Below are positions 26,121 through 35,643 of a DNA stretch of 64,000 bases, piece after piece. Position 1 is the first letter of the stretch; each line of letters begins with the position of its first letter. The stretch is from Cyclobacteriaceae bacterium. GTDB taxonomy: Bacteria > Bacteroidota > Bacteroidia > Cytophagales > Cyclobacteriaceae. The notes under the pieces are model-generated. The model did not search any database. It was not told the origin of the DNA and worked only from the letters and a program-made list of their open reading frames with translations. The stretch is taken from NCBI GenBank assembly GCA_016786585.1, contig JAEUUI010000015.1, positions 62,001-126,000 on the forward strand, read 5' to 3'. Both the position numbers and the translations under genes were made by a program.

Positions 26121-28016
26121 TTAGTTTAACTCCAACATTTCCCGAATCCTAATTGAAGCGACTAGATTCTCATATTGGATGGAATTATCATCAAATTTAA
26201 AGTCCTTACTTTTTAGAAGGCTAACAATCTCTTTTCCCGGCAGCCAGTTTAACAGATTTTTTCTGTGAATTTCACTTGCAAGTTCCTCAACCATTTCAAC
26301 CGCGTTGTCTGGAATTGCACGATGGATATTTCCTACTTTTTGATCTATGAATTCCCTCACCTTCGCTACCGAAAAGCCTTGATTCGGCTTAATGTCAATA
26401 ATAGACTTATAGAACATCTTCAGAAATTGCCTCTCTACGACATCCCGATTTTGATTTAGAATTTCAAGGTAATGATTCATTGTTAACGGATTGCCACTTT
26501 TATCTTTCCAGCAAGTGCGGAGTTCGCCTAAGAGATATAAGTTCTCAATCTCCCAGAAATTAAAGTAATATAGATTGGAAGAAGAGCCGCTGGGGATGTA
26601 CGCTCGTTCCTGAGCTATCAAATTACTTATGAATTCTGATAGTGAAGTTTTACCTGATAAGTAATCCTTCAATTTGTCCTTAAACCACATGTCTCCATCC
26701 AGAATCCCGACAGCGTTAATGTCCTTATTCCTTAGAATATCTTTGAGAATACCGTTGAAAGAATCAACGTCTTTAACATTTCCGCTCGTACCTATCGGGA
26801 TAATATTTGGAACATTATCGGGAACAAAGAATTTCATCAAAAGAGATCGGGAGTCCTTCTGAGGATTAAGCTGATTCTCGATGAAGATATTTTTCCGCCT
26901 AGAAAGCATCAGAGGGGAAAATTTTACACCATTTTGACTCAAGGCATTGATGAGATCCACATCTCTCTCGTTGTTACTCACCCTTCTGTCTTGATCGAAC
27001 GAAATAATGTTAATCGATTCTTTACCCTTGACAGCAAGTTTCTCAATAAGTGCTGTAGAATGGCTGGCAATAATAAAAATGCAATCCGGAACGACCTTCG
27101 TTAATTCAAATAGCTCGTCTACAAGAACCTGAATCATGTCATCGTGCATATGAACATCAGGTTCATCCATTGCCACGATCTTTAATTTCTCTTCCTTTAC
27201 CACAGACAATGAGAAAATCAAGTTCAATAAAATCGTTTCACCAGTACTAATGTTTATCGAGTCAATGTAGTTATCATGGTCCATCAACGAGAGCGATGTC
27301 TTCCCGCTAGTTCCGATGTCGTGATAATCTATTTTAATGTTTTTATTGGCAGTCCCTAAGAACTTAGCAAACATTAAGTTGATAGCTTCTTCAAGCTTGG
27401 TGATTCTAGCAATAAATTCCGGACTTCTATAAACCTCTAACATTTGGCGGTGAAGGTATTCTTTTACTAAGTCTATTTCACCGCCCATAAGTTTATGGGC
27501 TTTACTATCGTGCACGCGAGGCAATGGATTAGCATTAACATTGCCGGAACTCTCAAACTTAATCGGACTTTCATTTCCGCTTAGATACGTGAATTTTGCA
27601 TCGAAGTCATCGTGCGAAAGTCCAAAGTGATGTTCAAAATTCGCACCCGGCTCTAAAAGGTTTTTAATGACATGTGGTTGATCGCAGTTCGTCAAGGTCA
27701 TTTTAATACTACCAAGTCGATCTCCGAAAGCATAGTTCGCGATCGTGACAGTTCCAAATCTTTTTTCAACATCAACAGCGTTACCCTTGGCAGCCTCTTT
27801 TAAATGATACACGAAGAAAGAGGATTCAATCCTATTTTTTAGATCACCACGACCCGTTGCAATCCGCTGTATTAAACTCATCAAATTTGTTTTTCCGCTT
27901 CCATTCCTACCAACCAGCAAGTTTATTCCCGGCTTGAACACAAGCGGTCTATTGCCTTTCAATCGAATACCTGAAAAACCCTCAAGCTTTGAAATGATTA
28001 ATTTGTTTTTGCCCAT
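26121..28016 (-). CDS. Fused AAA ATPase-DUF4435 protein (OLD/PARIS-like)
   Basis: A 631-aa fusion. The N-terminal ABC/SMC-like AAA ATPase has Walker A GRNGSGKT (36-43), an ABC-signature-like ISTGE (256-260), Walker B KIVAMDEPD (279-287) and a switch His in IIASHST (about 315-321). The C-terminal ~250 residues look like DUF4435/TOPRIM: FIEN (E380) with D388, ILDGD (D440, D442) and the DUF4435 hallmark FWEIENLYLL (about 487-496). In phage-defence PARIS, AriA (ATPase) and AriB (DUF4435) may be separate or fused; this layout matches a fused form, but an OLD-family nuclease outside PARIS is possible. It is a single gene with its own spacing (162 bp to the next gene). Function is inferred. Confidence 0.75.
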   Translation of the reverse strand: MGKNKLIISKLEGFSGIRLKGNRPLVFKPGINLLVGRNGSGKTNLMSLIQRIATGRGDLKNRIESSFFVYHLKEAAKGNAVDVEKRFGTVTIANYAFGDRLGSIKMTLTNCDQPHVIKNLLEPGANFEHHFGLSHDDFDAKFTYLSGNESPIKFESSGNVNANPLPRVHDSKAHKLMGGEIDLVKEYLHRQMLEVYRSPEFIARITKLEEAINLMFAKFLGTANKNIKIDYHDIGTSGKTSLSLMDHDNYIDSINISTGETILLNLIFSLSVVKEEKLKIVAMDEPDVHMHDDMIQVLVDELFELTKVVPDCIFIIASHSTALIEKLAVKGKESINIISFDQDRRVSNNERDVDLINALSQNGVKFSPLMLSRRKNIFIENQLNPQKDSRSLLMKFFVPDNVPNIIPIGTSGNVKDVDSFNGILKDILRNKDINAVGILDGDMWFKDKLKDYLSGKTSLSEFISNLIAQERAYIPSGSSSNLYYFNFWEIENLYLLGELRTCWKDKSGNPLTMNHYLEILNQNRDVVERQFLKMFYKSIIDIKPNQGFSVAKVREFIDQKVGNIHRAIPDNAVEMVEELASEIHRKNLLNWLPGKEIVSLLKSKDFKFDDNSIQYENLVASIRIREMLELN

Positions 28017-28178
28017 AGTTGGATAACTGTTTTTAATCTTAATGGAAATTTTGTGTGCAAACTCAAAAAAGTAGACATTAAGATAACTCCGTTTCCTTGA
28101 ATAGGAAACTATAAAGCACTTGAAGGGCTCCCCGTCTATCCGGGTAGGATGTGGTTAATTACACGTTAATTAGTAACT

Positions 28179-31091
28179 CTACTTCAACATCTCCCTCGCC
28201 CAGGCTTCGACAGTTTCTTTCGGGCTGGCGAGGTTGATGGTGAATGCGGTGTCGATCGGGTCGCCTGCATAGGTGCCCTTTACTTTCATGCTCACCATGC
28301 CGCCATCGGCTACGTTCAGCTTTGATTCGAAGTAGGCGTAGGTAATCGTTACCACTCCGGTGGAACCTTTCTGAACGATGTATTTCGTGGCTTTGAGCGA
28401 ACCTGTTGTGACTGCGCCAGTGCCTTCCACCACGGCTTTTGCTGCCTGCAGACTCTTGTCGGCTGTTTCGCGGGCGGTGATCACGGAGGCTACGCGCGGA
28501 TCAAGATCAATCGGGGTCATGTCGCAACCTTTGCCTAATCCGGTTAATACTTTTTCGGATGCTTTCAATACTTCGCGGGCCGTGGCGCGCGCAGCTTCGA
28601 GGCTTACCACTTCAGCTTTCAGCTTGGTGATCTTCGCTCCGTTCTCGGGAGCCTTCAGCGGATCTTTTTCAATTTCTTTCGCGAGCTTTTTGATCTTGTC
28701 TTCTTTGGCATCGATGTCGTCTTTCAGATCGTTCACTTTCTTTTTGTCTTTCGATACTTTTGCACTGGCTGTGTTGAACGCCTCGCAGTCTTTGTCACGC
28801 TCGGCTTTTACAATGCCGCGTTGTTTCTCGATCTCAACGTTCAGGGTGCTCACTTCATTTTGTTTGGCGGTGAGTGTTGTCTGCGCTTCGCGGAAAGCAG
28901 TCTGTGAATTCTTGGTTGCACGGTCGATCTCGGCTGACGCTACATCGCTGATGTACTTCTGCAGATCGGTATCCATGGTCGCTTTCACGGCATACCCCGG
29001 ACCATCTTTGGTGCTGCCTGCTGCAATCTGAAGCTTCGCCTGGAACAGGTTGAAGATCTTTCCATTCATGTAGAGCATGAAGCCGTTGTCGTTGAGCATC
29101 ATCTCCGATTCGGCTGTAAGTTTCAATGCAGTTGCTTTGCCGCTGTAACCCAACCCGGACGACTTTGGATTAGTGGTGCTCAGCGTGAGGTTAAAGTACG
29201 GATCGGGTTTGCCCAGCGCACCGGTGAACGAAAAGTACGGATCGTACACAATGCCGGTCATGCTCGCGCCTGCCTTGATACCAGCTGAAGAAATTCCAAC
29301 CAGCAAACTTGTTGCGTAACCGTCAATCGTTGCTTTGCCTTTGATGAGAAAGCCGGGATCGTACATCTTCTCGAGCACGGTTACGGTGGTAATGCCGGGT
29401 ACAATGGTGAGCCGCGCATCGGTCATGGCGATGGAGTTCACGGTTTTGCGCGAATCTTCCGGCACGGTAAAGGAAGGCGATGAATACTGAACAACTTTTA
29501 CGAGGTCGCTCATTAAGATCTGATCGAAGCCTGCATCAATCATGCATTGTGTCGGGTTGGAGGGATCGAGTGCGAAGGTCATGTCGCCCGCGAACGCGGG
29601 ACTGGCCGGATTACCGACTTTAATTTTTCCTTTAAACTGCAGCGTGGGCATCGGGATGGGTACCGACTTAAACGTTACCCCTACTCCGAGTCCCAGGTCG
29701 CTTACCTGAACTCCGTTGGTGTCGAAGGGGCGGTCCCATGTGCCGTTCATGATTCCCTGGATGCTGAGCTCCACGTTGGTGATGTCGACCGCGATGGTTG
29801 ATGTGAACAACAGCTTCCGTTTGTCGGCTGTTACTTCCAGCATACCCCCGAGGCTGATGGTGAAGCTTGCCGGGTTGGGTGCAAGTGTGAAGTTCACGTT
29901 CTTGAGGATGACATTCTTTTTTACGTCAAGCGGAATGTTGGAATCGAGTGAAGCCATGAGTTTCATTTCTGCCGGGTTGTTGCTGACGGTGGCGCGCAGC
30001 AGCAGCGAACTTTTGCCGATCATGTTCTGAAGTTCTTTTGATACGGCCGAGATGTCGTACAGCGAGAGCAACGTAAGGCCGCGTGTGACTTCTGTTTCCT
30101 GTCCGAGTTTGCGAAACAGCGACAGCCTAGTCTTTTGTGTGGACGATGCCAGCACAAGTGCGGTGTTTTTCAACCCAACATTGTCGAGTACGGTTAGTGT
30201 CGGATCAAGCTTCGCGAACGAAAAGTCGGACGGAGGTGAAACACCAACCATAAACTCGGTGGGTACCGTTGATCCGTTGATGTAAAACTCTACTTCGCCA
30301 AAGTCGGACGTAAGGCTTAAGGCCATTGTTTTCGCGAACGGTGCGACTGAAATTTTTCCGTTCTGCATCGCGAGGTTCCACAATGCATCGGGCCACTCGG
30401 GTGCTTTCTGCATACCGATGGATGCGAGCACATTGCCGAAGCTTAAACTTTTTACTTCGCCCGTCAGCACACAATCATTCGGATTGCTTGACAGTACAGA
30501 CGTTACCGCAATGTTCACCTCACCCAGCGTGAGGTTGCTCCTGAGCGTGGCCGAAACCGACACGGCACTCAACGGATTATTGAGATTAAAATCGACCGTA
30601 ATATCTTTTGCCGTGATGCCTGAGACAGGTTGCCACGCGCGTGTACCGGAGAACTGGATGCCTACCGTGCTGATTGTATTCTGCGCAAGCTCGAGGTACA
30701 GTGAGTTTAATGTTACCACGTTCCGGATATCGGCCGGGATGCGGTTGGTAAAATTCTGTTTGGCTAATTTCTGCTGTGCGGCCTCGGGCAGGATGCTGCC
30801 GCCCGGAAACTGAAGTTCGAACCGCGCCATCACCTCATTGTTGGGAAACGTGGCGACAAGGGTAACGCTGCTGATTTGAAAGAACGTGGCGTTGCCGCTG
30901 ATGCGGTAGCCCCCTCCTGTTTCGGTTACACTGAGATCGGAAAAGGTGTAGTCTTCATTTTCGGTGAACAAGGGCGCAAGCGCACTCTTCATTTTAGCAA
31001 TGAGGTCATCGGGTGAAGATGCGGATGCCATTGCCCGACAAGGCGACACGAACATAAGCGTGACGAGTAAAGCCAGCGACAGTTTTCTCAT
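28179..31091 (-). CDS. Large secreted protein with C-terminal coiled coil
   Basis: A 970-aa exported protein; the signal peptide is near LALLVTLMFVSPCRAMASA. The first ~700 residues are beta-rich repeated modules of about 120-150 residues (for example KLDPTLTVLDNVGLKNTALV), and about 735-880 is Lys/Glu/Asp-rich coiled coil (VEIEKQRGIVKAERDKD). I recognise no family. It may be a surface or adhesin-like protein. Higher GC than the neighbouring defence genes. A -7 box on the minus strand (TATCTTTA, 31133-31140) precedes the start by about 40 bp. Confidence 0.75.
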   Translation of the reverse strand: MRKLSLALLVTLMFVSPCRAMASASSPDDLIAKMKSALAPLFTENEDYTFSDLSVTETGGGYRISGNATFFQISSVTLVATFPNNEVMARFELQFPGGSILPEAAQQKLAKQNFTNRIPADIRNVVTLNSLYLELAQNTISTVGIQFSGTRAWQPVSGITAKDITVDFNLNNPLSAVSVSATLRSNLTLGEVNIAVTSVLSSNPNDCVLTGEVKSLSFGNVLASIGMQKAPEWPDALWNLAMQNGKISVAPFAKTMALSLTSDFGEVEFYINGSTVPTEFMVGVSPPSDFSFAKLDPTLTVLDNVGLKNTALVLASSTQKTRLSLFRKLGQETEVTRGLTLLSLYDISAVSKELQNMIGKSSLLLRATVSNNPAEMKLMASLDSNIPLDVKKNVILKNVNFTLAPNPASFTISLGGMLEVTADKRKLLFTSTIAVDITNVELSIQGIMNGTWDRPFDTNGVQVSDLGLGVGVTFKSVPIPMPTLQFKGKIKVGNPASPAFAGDMTFALDPSNPTQCMIDAGFDQILMSDLVKVVQYSSPSFTVPEDSRKTVNSIAMTDARLTIVPGITTVTVLEKMYDPGFLIKGKATIDGYATSLLVGISSAGIKAGASMTGIVYDPYFSFTGALGKPDPYFNLTLSTTNPKSSGLGYSGKATALKLTAESEMMLNDNGFMLYMNGKIFNLFQAKLQIAAGSTKDGPGYAVKATMDTDLQKYISDVASAEIDRATKNSQTAFREAQTTLTAKQNEVSTLNVEIEKQRGIVKAERDKDCEAFNTASAKVSKDKKKVNDLKDDIDAKEDKIKKLAKEIEKDPLKAPENGAKITKLKAEVVSLEAARATAREVLKASEKVLTGLGKGCDMTPIDLDPRVASVITARETADKSLQAAKAVVEGTGAVTTGSLKATKYIVQKGSTGVVTITYAYFESKLNVADGGMVSMKVKGTYAGDPIDTAFTINLASPKETVEAWAREMLK

Positions 31092-31631
31092 GGGGAGGTT
31101 GGTTGTTTGGGGTGTCAGGATTGAGGTCTTAGTAAAGATAGGAAATATTAACCGGGGTTAACGATTTACATCCAAGACAGCAATCGTGCCAAGGTTTGGC
31201 TTGCGCTGAATTCCTTTAATTTACGCGGGTTTAGTATTTATCCAGCGGGATTTTCCGGTTGCCATGCGAGAATTCCCGATAACCATGCAAGAATTCTCAG
31301 TGACCACGCGAGAATTCCCGATAACCATGCGAGAATTCTCAGTAACCACGCGAGAACTCCCGACAACCATGCGAGAATTCTCAGTAACCACGCGAGAACT
31401 CCCGATAACCATGTGAGAACTCCCGGTAACCATGCGAGAATTCTCAGTGACCATGCAAGAATTCCCAGCAACCATGCGAGAATTCCCGGCAACCATGCGA
31501 GAATTCCCAGTAACCATGCGAGAATTCTCAGTGACCATGCAAGAATTCCCAGCAACCGTCCTTACAAATAAAAAAGGGCCGGTTACTTCTTCAAGCACCC
31601 TGCCCTATTCTGTTACCTACCTGCTTACTCT
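31092..31631. other. Intergenic region holding a 21-bp tandem repeat array
   Basis: 540 bp without a believable gene. It contains the promoter candidate of the 970-aa gene (-7 box at 31133-31140 on the minus strand) and the 14-copy array at 31262-31555. Frames through the array are open on both strands because the unit length is a multiple of 3 and lacks stops in some frames. Confidence 0.6.
31262..31555. repeat. 14-copy 21-bp tandem repeat array
   Basis: Fourteen consecutive 21-bp units starting CCATGCGAGAATTC with a variable tail such as CCCGATAA or TCAGTGA. Eleven units carry GAATTC and three carry GAACTC. Units 9-10 are identical to units 13-14 as a 42-bp pair, and units 4 and 6 are identical, so the array has grown by multi-unit duplications. 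A degenerate partial unit precedes it (about 31247-31261). There are no spacers, so it is not a CRISPR. Confidence 0.95.
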
Positions 31632-32378
31632 TTACTGGATTAGCTTCTTCACGAACTTCAAGGTGCTTACTTGTTTGAACTCCGGACTTATTGCACCGTA
31701 TACGGACTTCACATATACCTTAACTGCCTTCGTTGTATCTACCAGCCCGGTATTATCTTCGTACAGTGCCTTGTTACGTGCGATGCGTGCATTACTTACC
31801 GCAGTGGTGGCATTGATCACGGCTGTGTTCTTCGCTTTCATGTCGGCCAGCATGGCATTGAGGGCTGCCAGCTTCAATTCGTTTTCGTTGGGCTGGTATG
31901 TTGGCTCAGCCGTAAGCGTTGCGATAAGCTGCGCGAAGTTATCGATTCGCTTATCGAAGCTTTGCTGAGACACCGATGCGGTTCTTACCGCTTCTGTGCC
32001 GGCAGTCAAGGCTTCCGCATCGGGTTTCTCGATGGCCTTCACGCGTTTGCCCTGGATCTTTCTATTAGATGACCGGGCATCGGCTACAGTTTGTACGGCA
32101 GCGTCTGATGCTGCGAGCCCATTCACAATTTTAGTAGCCAATGGTTTGAGGGGTTTGAAAGCAATCTCGCGGGCGTTGGTTGCATTGTCGTGCGCGGTTT
32201 TTGCAATCTTCACCGCCTGCAGCGCTGCGTTTGCTGCGGCAAGCTGCGTGTTAAGCGCTGCGAGTTTCAATGCGGGCTTTGACGGGTTGTACGATGGGCC
32301 GTACGCAGTGCAAAAGCTAATAAGGTCTTCGAAGGTTGCTACGTTTTTAGCGTGACCGGTTTCTGTATTAGAGGCCAT
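31632..32378 (-). CDS. Alanine-rich helical protein with internal duplication
   Basis: A 248-aa mostly helical, Ala-rich protein without signal peptide. Two halves of ~100 residues share the pattern TYQPNENELKLAALNAMLAD versus SYNPSKPALKLAALNTQLAA, followed by Ala-rich helices, so it arose by tandem duplication and probably forms a helical bundle or coiled coil. The function is unknown. The 21-bp repeat array lies just beyond its stop codon. Confidence 0.7.
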   Translation of the reverse strand: MASNTETGHAKNVATFEDLISFCTAYGPSYNPSKPALKLAALNTQLAAANAALQAVKIAKTAHDNATNAREIAFKPLKPLATKIVNGLAASDAAVQTVADARSSNRKIQGKRVKAIEKPDAEALTAGTEAVRTASVSQQSFDKRIDNFAQLIATLTAEPTYQPNENELKLAALNAMLADMKAKNTAVINATTAVSNARIARNKALYEDNTGLVDTTKAVKVYVKSVYGAISPEFKQVSTLKFVKKLIQ

Positions 32379-32620
32379 ACTTTAATCTGATTAAACGGTT
32401 TTTTCTTTCCACTTACGCAGACAGTATGCCGGGGCATTTATGCTGAAATTGACAATATTTTAGCTGTTGTTACGGGAGGAGTTACGAGATGTCGTGAGTG
32501 GGGTTGCTAAATATCGTAGATCTTATATGTTGGCTCTTCCCCTATTTAAATAGTAGAAAAAAGCCTTAATGTTTAAAAGAAACGAAACTGACAAAAGGTT
32601 TAAGCGCTTAGTTACCCTTA

Positions 32621-33661
32621 TTAACTGGCTACAATTACCTCTACTACAAAAGTGTGATTGCCCTTTGTTCTTCGCCCATTCAAGTCGTTGAAGTTAGAGA
32701 CATCTTTAGTTTTTTTAAAAGGATCGTAGACAAAACAAAATAGCTTGGTCAGCCATTTGCATTCGTGATATGACTCAAAATCTACTTTAAGCTGCGCTAT
32801 AAAATTCACCTCATTCAAATCCTTGGCTTTAAGCATTTTAACCTCAACTAAAATCCTTTCCTCCCTCATCAGTAAATCAATTTTAGTCGATTTTCCCCCA
32901 ACTTTCCCGATTGCATCTTCATCCCTCAGATTTGGAAATACTGATTTAAGTATCACGTATAAAATATCCTGAACATCATATTCGTCATCGACTGCAAAAA
33001 CACTATGTCCTTTTCTCCTGTTTCTTATTATTTTCTGGAGAGCATTGCTAAAGTTATTCAAGATATCACGAACTAATTCATCGGCAGACTTATTGACATA
33101 TCTATAGCTAAGCAGAGTATGTTCGATATCTTCCAAGAGTATTTGTAGCTGGACATCGATTACAGGTTCTGACAAAACCGCCAGTAGTGCATTATTCACA
33201 TCTATCTCATTAACTTTACCTCCTGTAAAAATTGTCTCAATCAACACAGCCAAGGGCAGGTTAGGTGACGCCATCACTTCTGCCTCTAATTGAGTTTTTA
33301 AGGCAGGCTCGATTTTTACTAAGAAATACTTTTGCTTTAAATCGCTTTGCTGATATTTCTCCTTAAGTTGTTGGCTTAGTTCAGCCTTTGCGGATAAGTA
33401 TAAGCCAACAAACTTGTAGACATTAGAAGTTGCACTGAGTCCCTTTACTGGCGTCTTTGACATAACAGAAACTACTTTGGCTACAGCAACCAATTCCTTT
33501 CTATAACCAATTAACGCTATTTCTTCATCAGGACTTAATTCAAATGACTGTTCGAGTAGTTCTTCAAAAGACTTAACATACAGATAGGCAGCTAACTCAA
33601 TATTCTTGTCTTGAATTAGTAAAGATTTGTTGCGTTTTAAAATTTCCCTTAAATAAACCAT
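32621..33661 (-). CDS. PD-(D/E)XK nuclease associated with Argonaute
   Basis: A 346-aa protein with a mainly helical N-terminal part (to ~215) and a C-terminal restriction-endonuclease-like fold: E227 (DDEYDVQDIL), D262 (TKIDLL), E273-x-K275 (LVEVKML) and Q290 (FIAQLKVDF). The ATG at 33661 is chosen; it lies inside the end of the Argonaute gene, with a 13-bp overlap, and a longer in-frame start at 33700 would overlap 52 bp. This overlap shows strict co-expression. By analogy with long-B pAgo systems that have an associated nuclease (BPAN type), it is the toxic effector that degrades nucleic acid after target recognition. The role is inferred, but the motifs and coupling are clear. Confidence 0.8.
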   Translation of the reverse strand: MVYLREILKRNKSLLIQDKNIELAAYLYVKSFEELLEQSFELSPDEEIALIGYRKELVAVAKVVSVMSKTPVKGLSATSNVYKFVGLYLSAKAELSQQLKEKYQQSDLKQKYFLVKIEPALKTQLEAEVMASPNLPLAVLIETIFTGGKVNEIDVNNALLAVLSEPVIDVQLQILLEDIEHTLLSYRYVNKSADELVRDILNNFSNALQKIIRNRRKGHSVFAVDDEYDVQDILYVILKSVFPNLRDEDAIGKVGGKSTKIDLLMREERILVEVKMLKAKDLNEVNFIAQLKVDFESYHECKWLTKLFCFVYDPFKKTKDVSNFNDLNGRRTKGNHTFVVEVIVAS

Positions 33662-35643
33662 AGTTTTTCCGCTACCGCTTTTAATCGATCGTAGTCCCAA
33701 CCTTCAACCTTTTTAAGCTCTTCAGTCATTCTAGCCATTAAAGAGGGGTACATTATAGTGACAGTTCGTTTTGATGGAAGGTAACTTCTGTGCGACAGAT
33801 GGGAAAACCAATAAACTTGCTTCGCTATGTAAAACAAACTTGTAAAGGTGGAGCGTTTATCCAGTTCGATTTTTAAAGGCAAATCACTGTTGCTAACAAA
33901 ATGTAGTAAAGCAGAGTACTTGCTTAATTGCACATATGTTCCTTGACTTATCTCATTTTTTCCGTCATTATAATACAATCGAAAGTTGTGCCCGTAAGCC
34001 AAGTGAACTAATGCAAACTCAAAATTGTAACTCGCAAATCGCTCTTTTAGACCATTGATAGCTTTTATTTCATAGTCTTCACTAGCCGACTTAAATAGAT
34101 GAAATATTAAGCGGAAAGCGCCTGATTTATTCATTTGCTCAACCAGAGGTTGTAATGTCTTGTATAGATGGGTTTCTAAATTTTCGGCATAATTTGATAG
34201 GGACGAAAGAGGAGAGCAGTCGCCCGTCATATACCGGCCGTCATTGTGAAAAACTTGTGCAATACCTAATACAAACTGTCCACTTTCTGAAAGCGTAGAA
34301 CCAATTCCAACCACCAACTCATCCTTTAGCTTATCCTCTTTTTCAATTGTCCACCCCGTGCCTCCTATTTTTGCGTAAGAATTCAAAGCAATGTTCGTCA
34401 TCGTAAAAGCATTCAGGTTTTGCCTTATAGTTTCAATTTGAATATCCTGTGTTGGTATTCCATTACCAATAAATTTAGCCTTACAGACATAGTATGGCGA
34501 ATAATTGGCACTTAACTTTTCCTGCGCTTCATTAACTATTACGTAGATTAAATCTGCTTTGAGCAAAGTAGAATCATAAAGAACGGCTTTGTAGCTCTCC
34601 AATTCTCTTCCTGCGATAATTTTAAGATGAAAAGTCAAAGAATTAAAATGAAAATCTTCTTTTAACTTAATTTCGATTTTTTTGACAAACCCTTCAGTTT
34701 CTCCTTGATACTCTGACGGACAAATTACCCCTATATTAATCTGCTTATTTTGATAGAGCTCTAACGAGTAAGGTTTGTAGGCCTTAACCATTTGATCGTA
34801 GAATTTTAGACCCTGCGTATTTTTTCGATTACTGTAAAAATATCTTTGGGGCTTTCCTATAATTTCAGACTTTATCAGTTCATCTTCAAAAGGCAAGTAA
34901 CGCTTTGAAATTGAATTTACAGTTAAACCAAAAGGCAGCTCTATCTCGCTTTTGCATTTATTGAGCCATTTGTAGAATCCTTCAATTACTTCAAAGCATT
35001 TTGAGTTCTTATTTTCAGAACTGGCAATTTGATCATACTTAACAGTTGCTCCCTTCGTTTCTAAAAACCGCTTCATCGATTGCCTGTTAGCAAAAACCCT
35101 ATCATCATCACCTTTTAATCCTTTCATGTCAATACCATACTTCTCAAACTCAACTCTATTCCAAGTAAATGAGTTCTTGAGTGAAGTGGATAACGAGAAA
35201 CCTAACAATAATTTGCCTTCCTTGTAGAAATAGACTGGCGAAAAGTGAACAATTCTATTCACTTGCAAACCATCAATACTTCCAGCTAAAACATCTTTTG
35301 GAGAGATTATTTCCCAAGAGTTTGAATACCTGTTCTTAAATACCCTGTAGCCTTTGGAAGACACAAAGTCTATAATAGACCGTTCCAGTACTTTGGAAAG
35401 AACTTTAGGTCTCTCCCACAGATTAAAACTCAATGTTTTTGTATTTTCTGGAAGTTTCGATTCTCCAGACTTCTTCCAAAGAAGTATTTTGGTGTCATCT
35501 CTATAAATTGCAAGATCCTTATAACGCTCCTTTAACTCAATAAAAGCTTCTTTTGTTGAGTATAAGCTGTAATCAATAAAATCAATTGTAGTAGACTTTG
35601 TTGGAATATCTACCTGATAGAAGTTTAAAAATAGCCCGCTCAT
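33649..35643 (-). CDS. Catalytically inactive prokaryotic Argonaute (long-B-like)
   Basis: A 664-aa Argonaute-family protein. The N-terminal ~290 residues carry N/PAZ-like material. The MID domain holds the guide 5'-end pocket residues in the order Y385...K388, Q399 and K425 (YYVCKAKFIGNGIPTQ; YAKIGGTGW). The PIWI domain starts with LVVGIGSTLSESGQF, where Gly448 stands in the place of the first catalytic Asp; the region FHLFKSASEDYE also lacks the second catalytic Asp pattern. It ends with the typical HRSYLPSKRTVTIMYPSLMA. So it can bind guides but probably cannot slice. It overlaps the nuclease gene by 13 bp. It is part of a defence-rich region and probably acts as guide-directed sensor for the nuclease. 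Confidence 0.85.
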   Translation of the reverse strand: MSGLFLNFYQVDIPTKSTTIDFIDYSLYSTKEAFIELKERYKDLAIYRDDTKILLWKKSGESKLPENTKTLSFNLWERPKVLSKVLERSIIDFVSSKGYRVFKNRYSNSWEIISPKDVLAGSIDGLQVNRIVHFSPVYFYKEGKLLLGFSLSTSLKNSFTWNRVEFEKYGIDMKGLKGDDDRVFANRQSMKRFLETKGATVKYDQIASSENKNSKCFEVIEGFYKWLNKCKSEIELPFGLTVNSISKRYLPFEDELIKSEIIGKPQRYFYSNRKNTQGLKFYDQMVKAYKPYSLELYQNKQINIGVICPSEYQGETEGFVKKIEIKLKEDFHFNSLTFHLKIIAGRELESYKAVLYDSTLLKADLIYVIVNEAQEKLSANYSPYYVCKAKFIGNGIPTQDIQIETIRQNLNAFTMTNIALNSYAKIGGTGWTIEKEDKLKDELVVGIGSTLSESGQFVLGIAQVFHNDGRYMTGDCSPLSSLSNYAENLETHLYKTLQPLVEQMNKSGAFRLIFHLFKSASEDYEIKAINGLKERFASYNFEFALVHLAYGHNFRLYYNDGKNEISQGTYVQLSKYSALLHFVSNSDLPLKIELDKRSTFTSLFYIAKQVYWFSHLSHRSYLPSKRTVTIMYPSLMARMTEELKKVEGWDYDRLKAVAEKLWFI

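Noticed and set aside
28378-30813. Plus-strand ORFs of up to 217 aa inside the 970-aa gene
   Set aside because: They lie antisense to a strongly coding, signal-peptide gene and have Ser/Phe-rich composition typical of shadow frames.
31262-31555. CRISPR array
   Set aside because: Units are 21 bp, directly adjacent without spacers, and no cas genes were seen.
31238-31968. Long ORFs through the 21-bp array on both strands
   Set aside because: The open frames result from a stop-free repeat with length divisible by three; the plus-strand ORF also runs antisense through a real gene.
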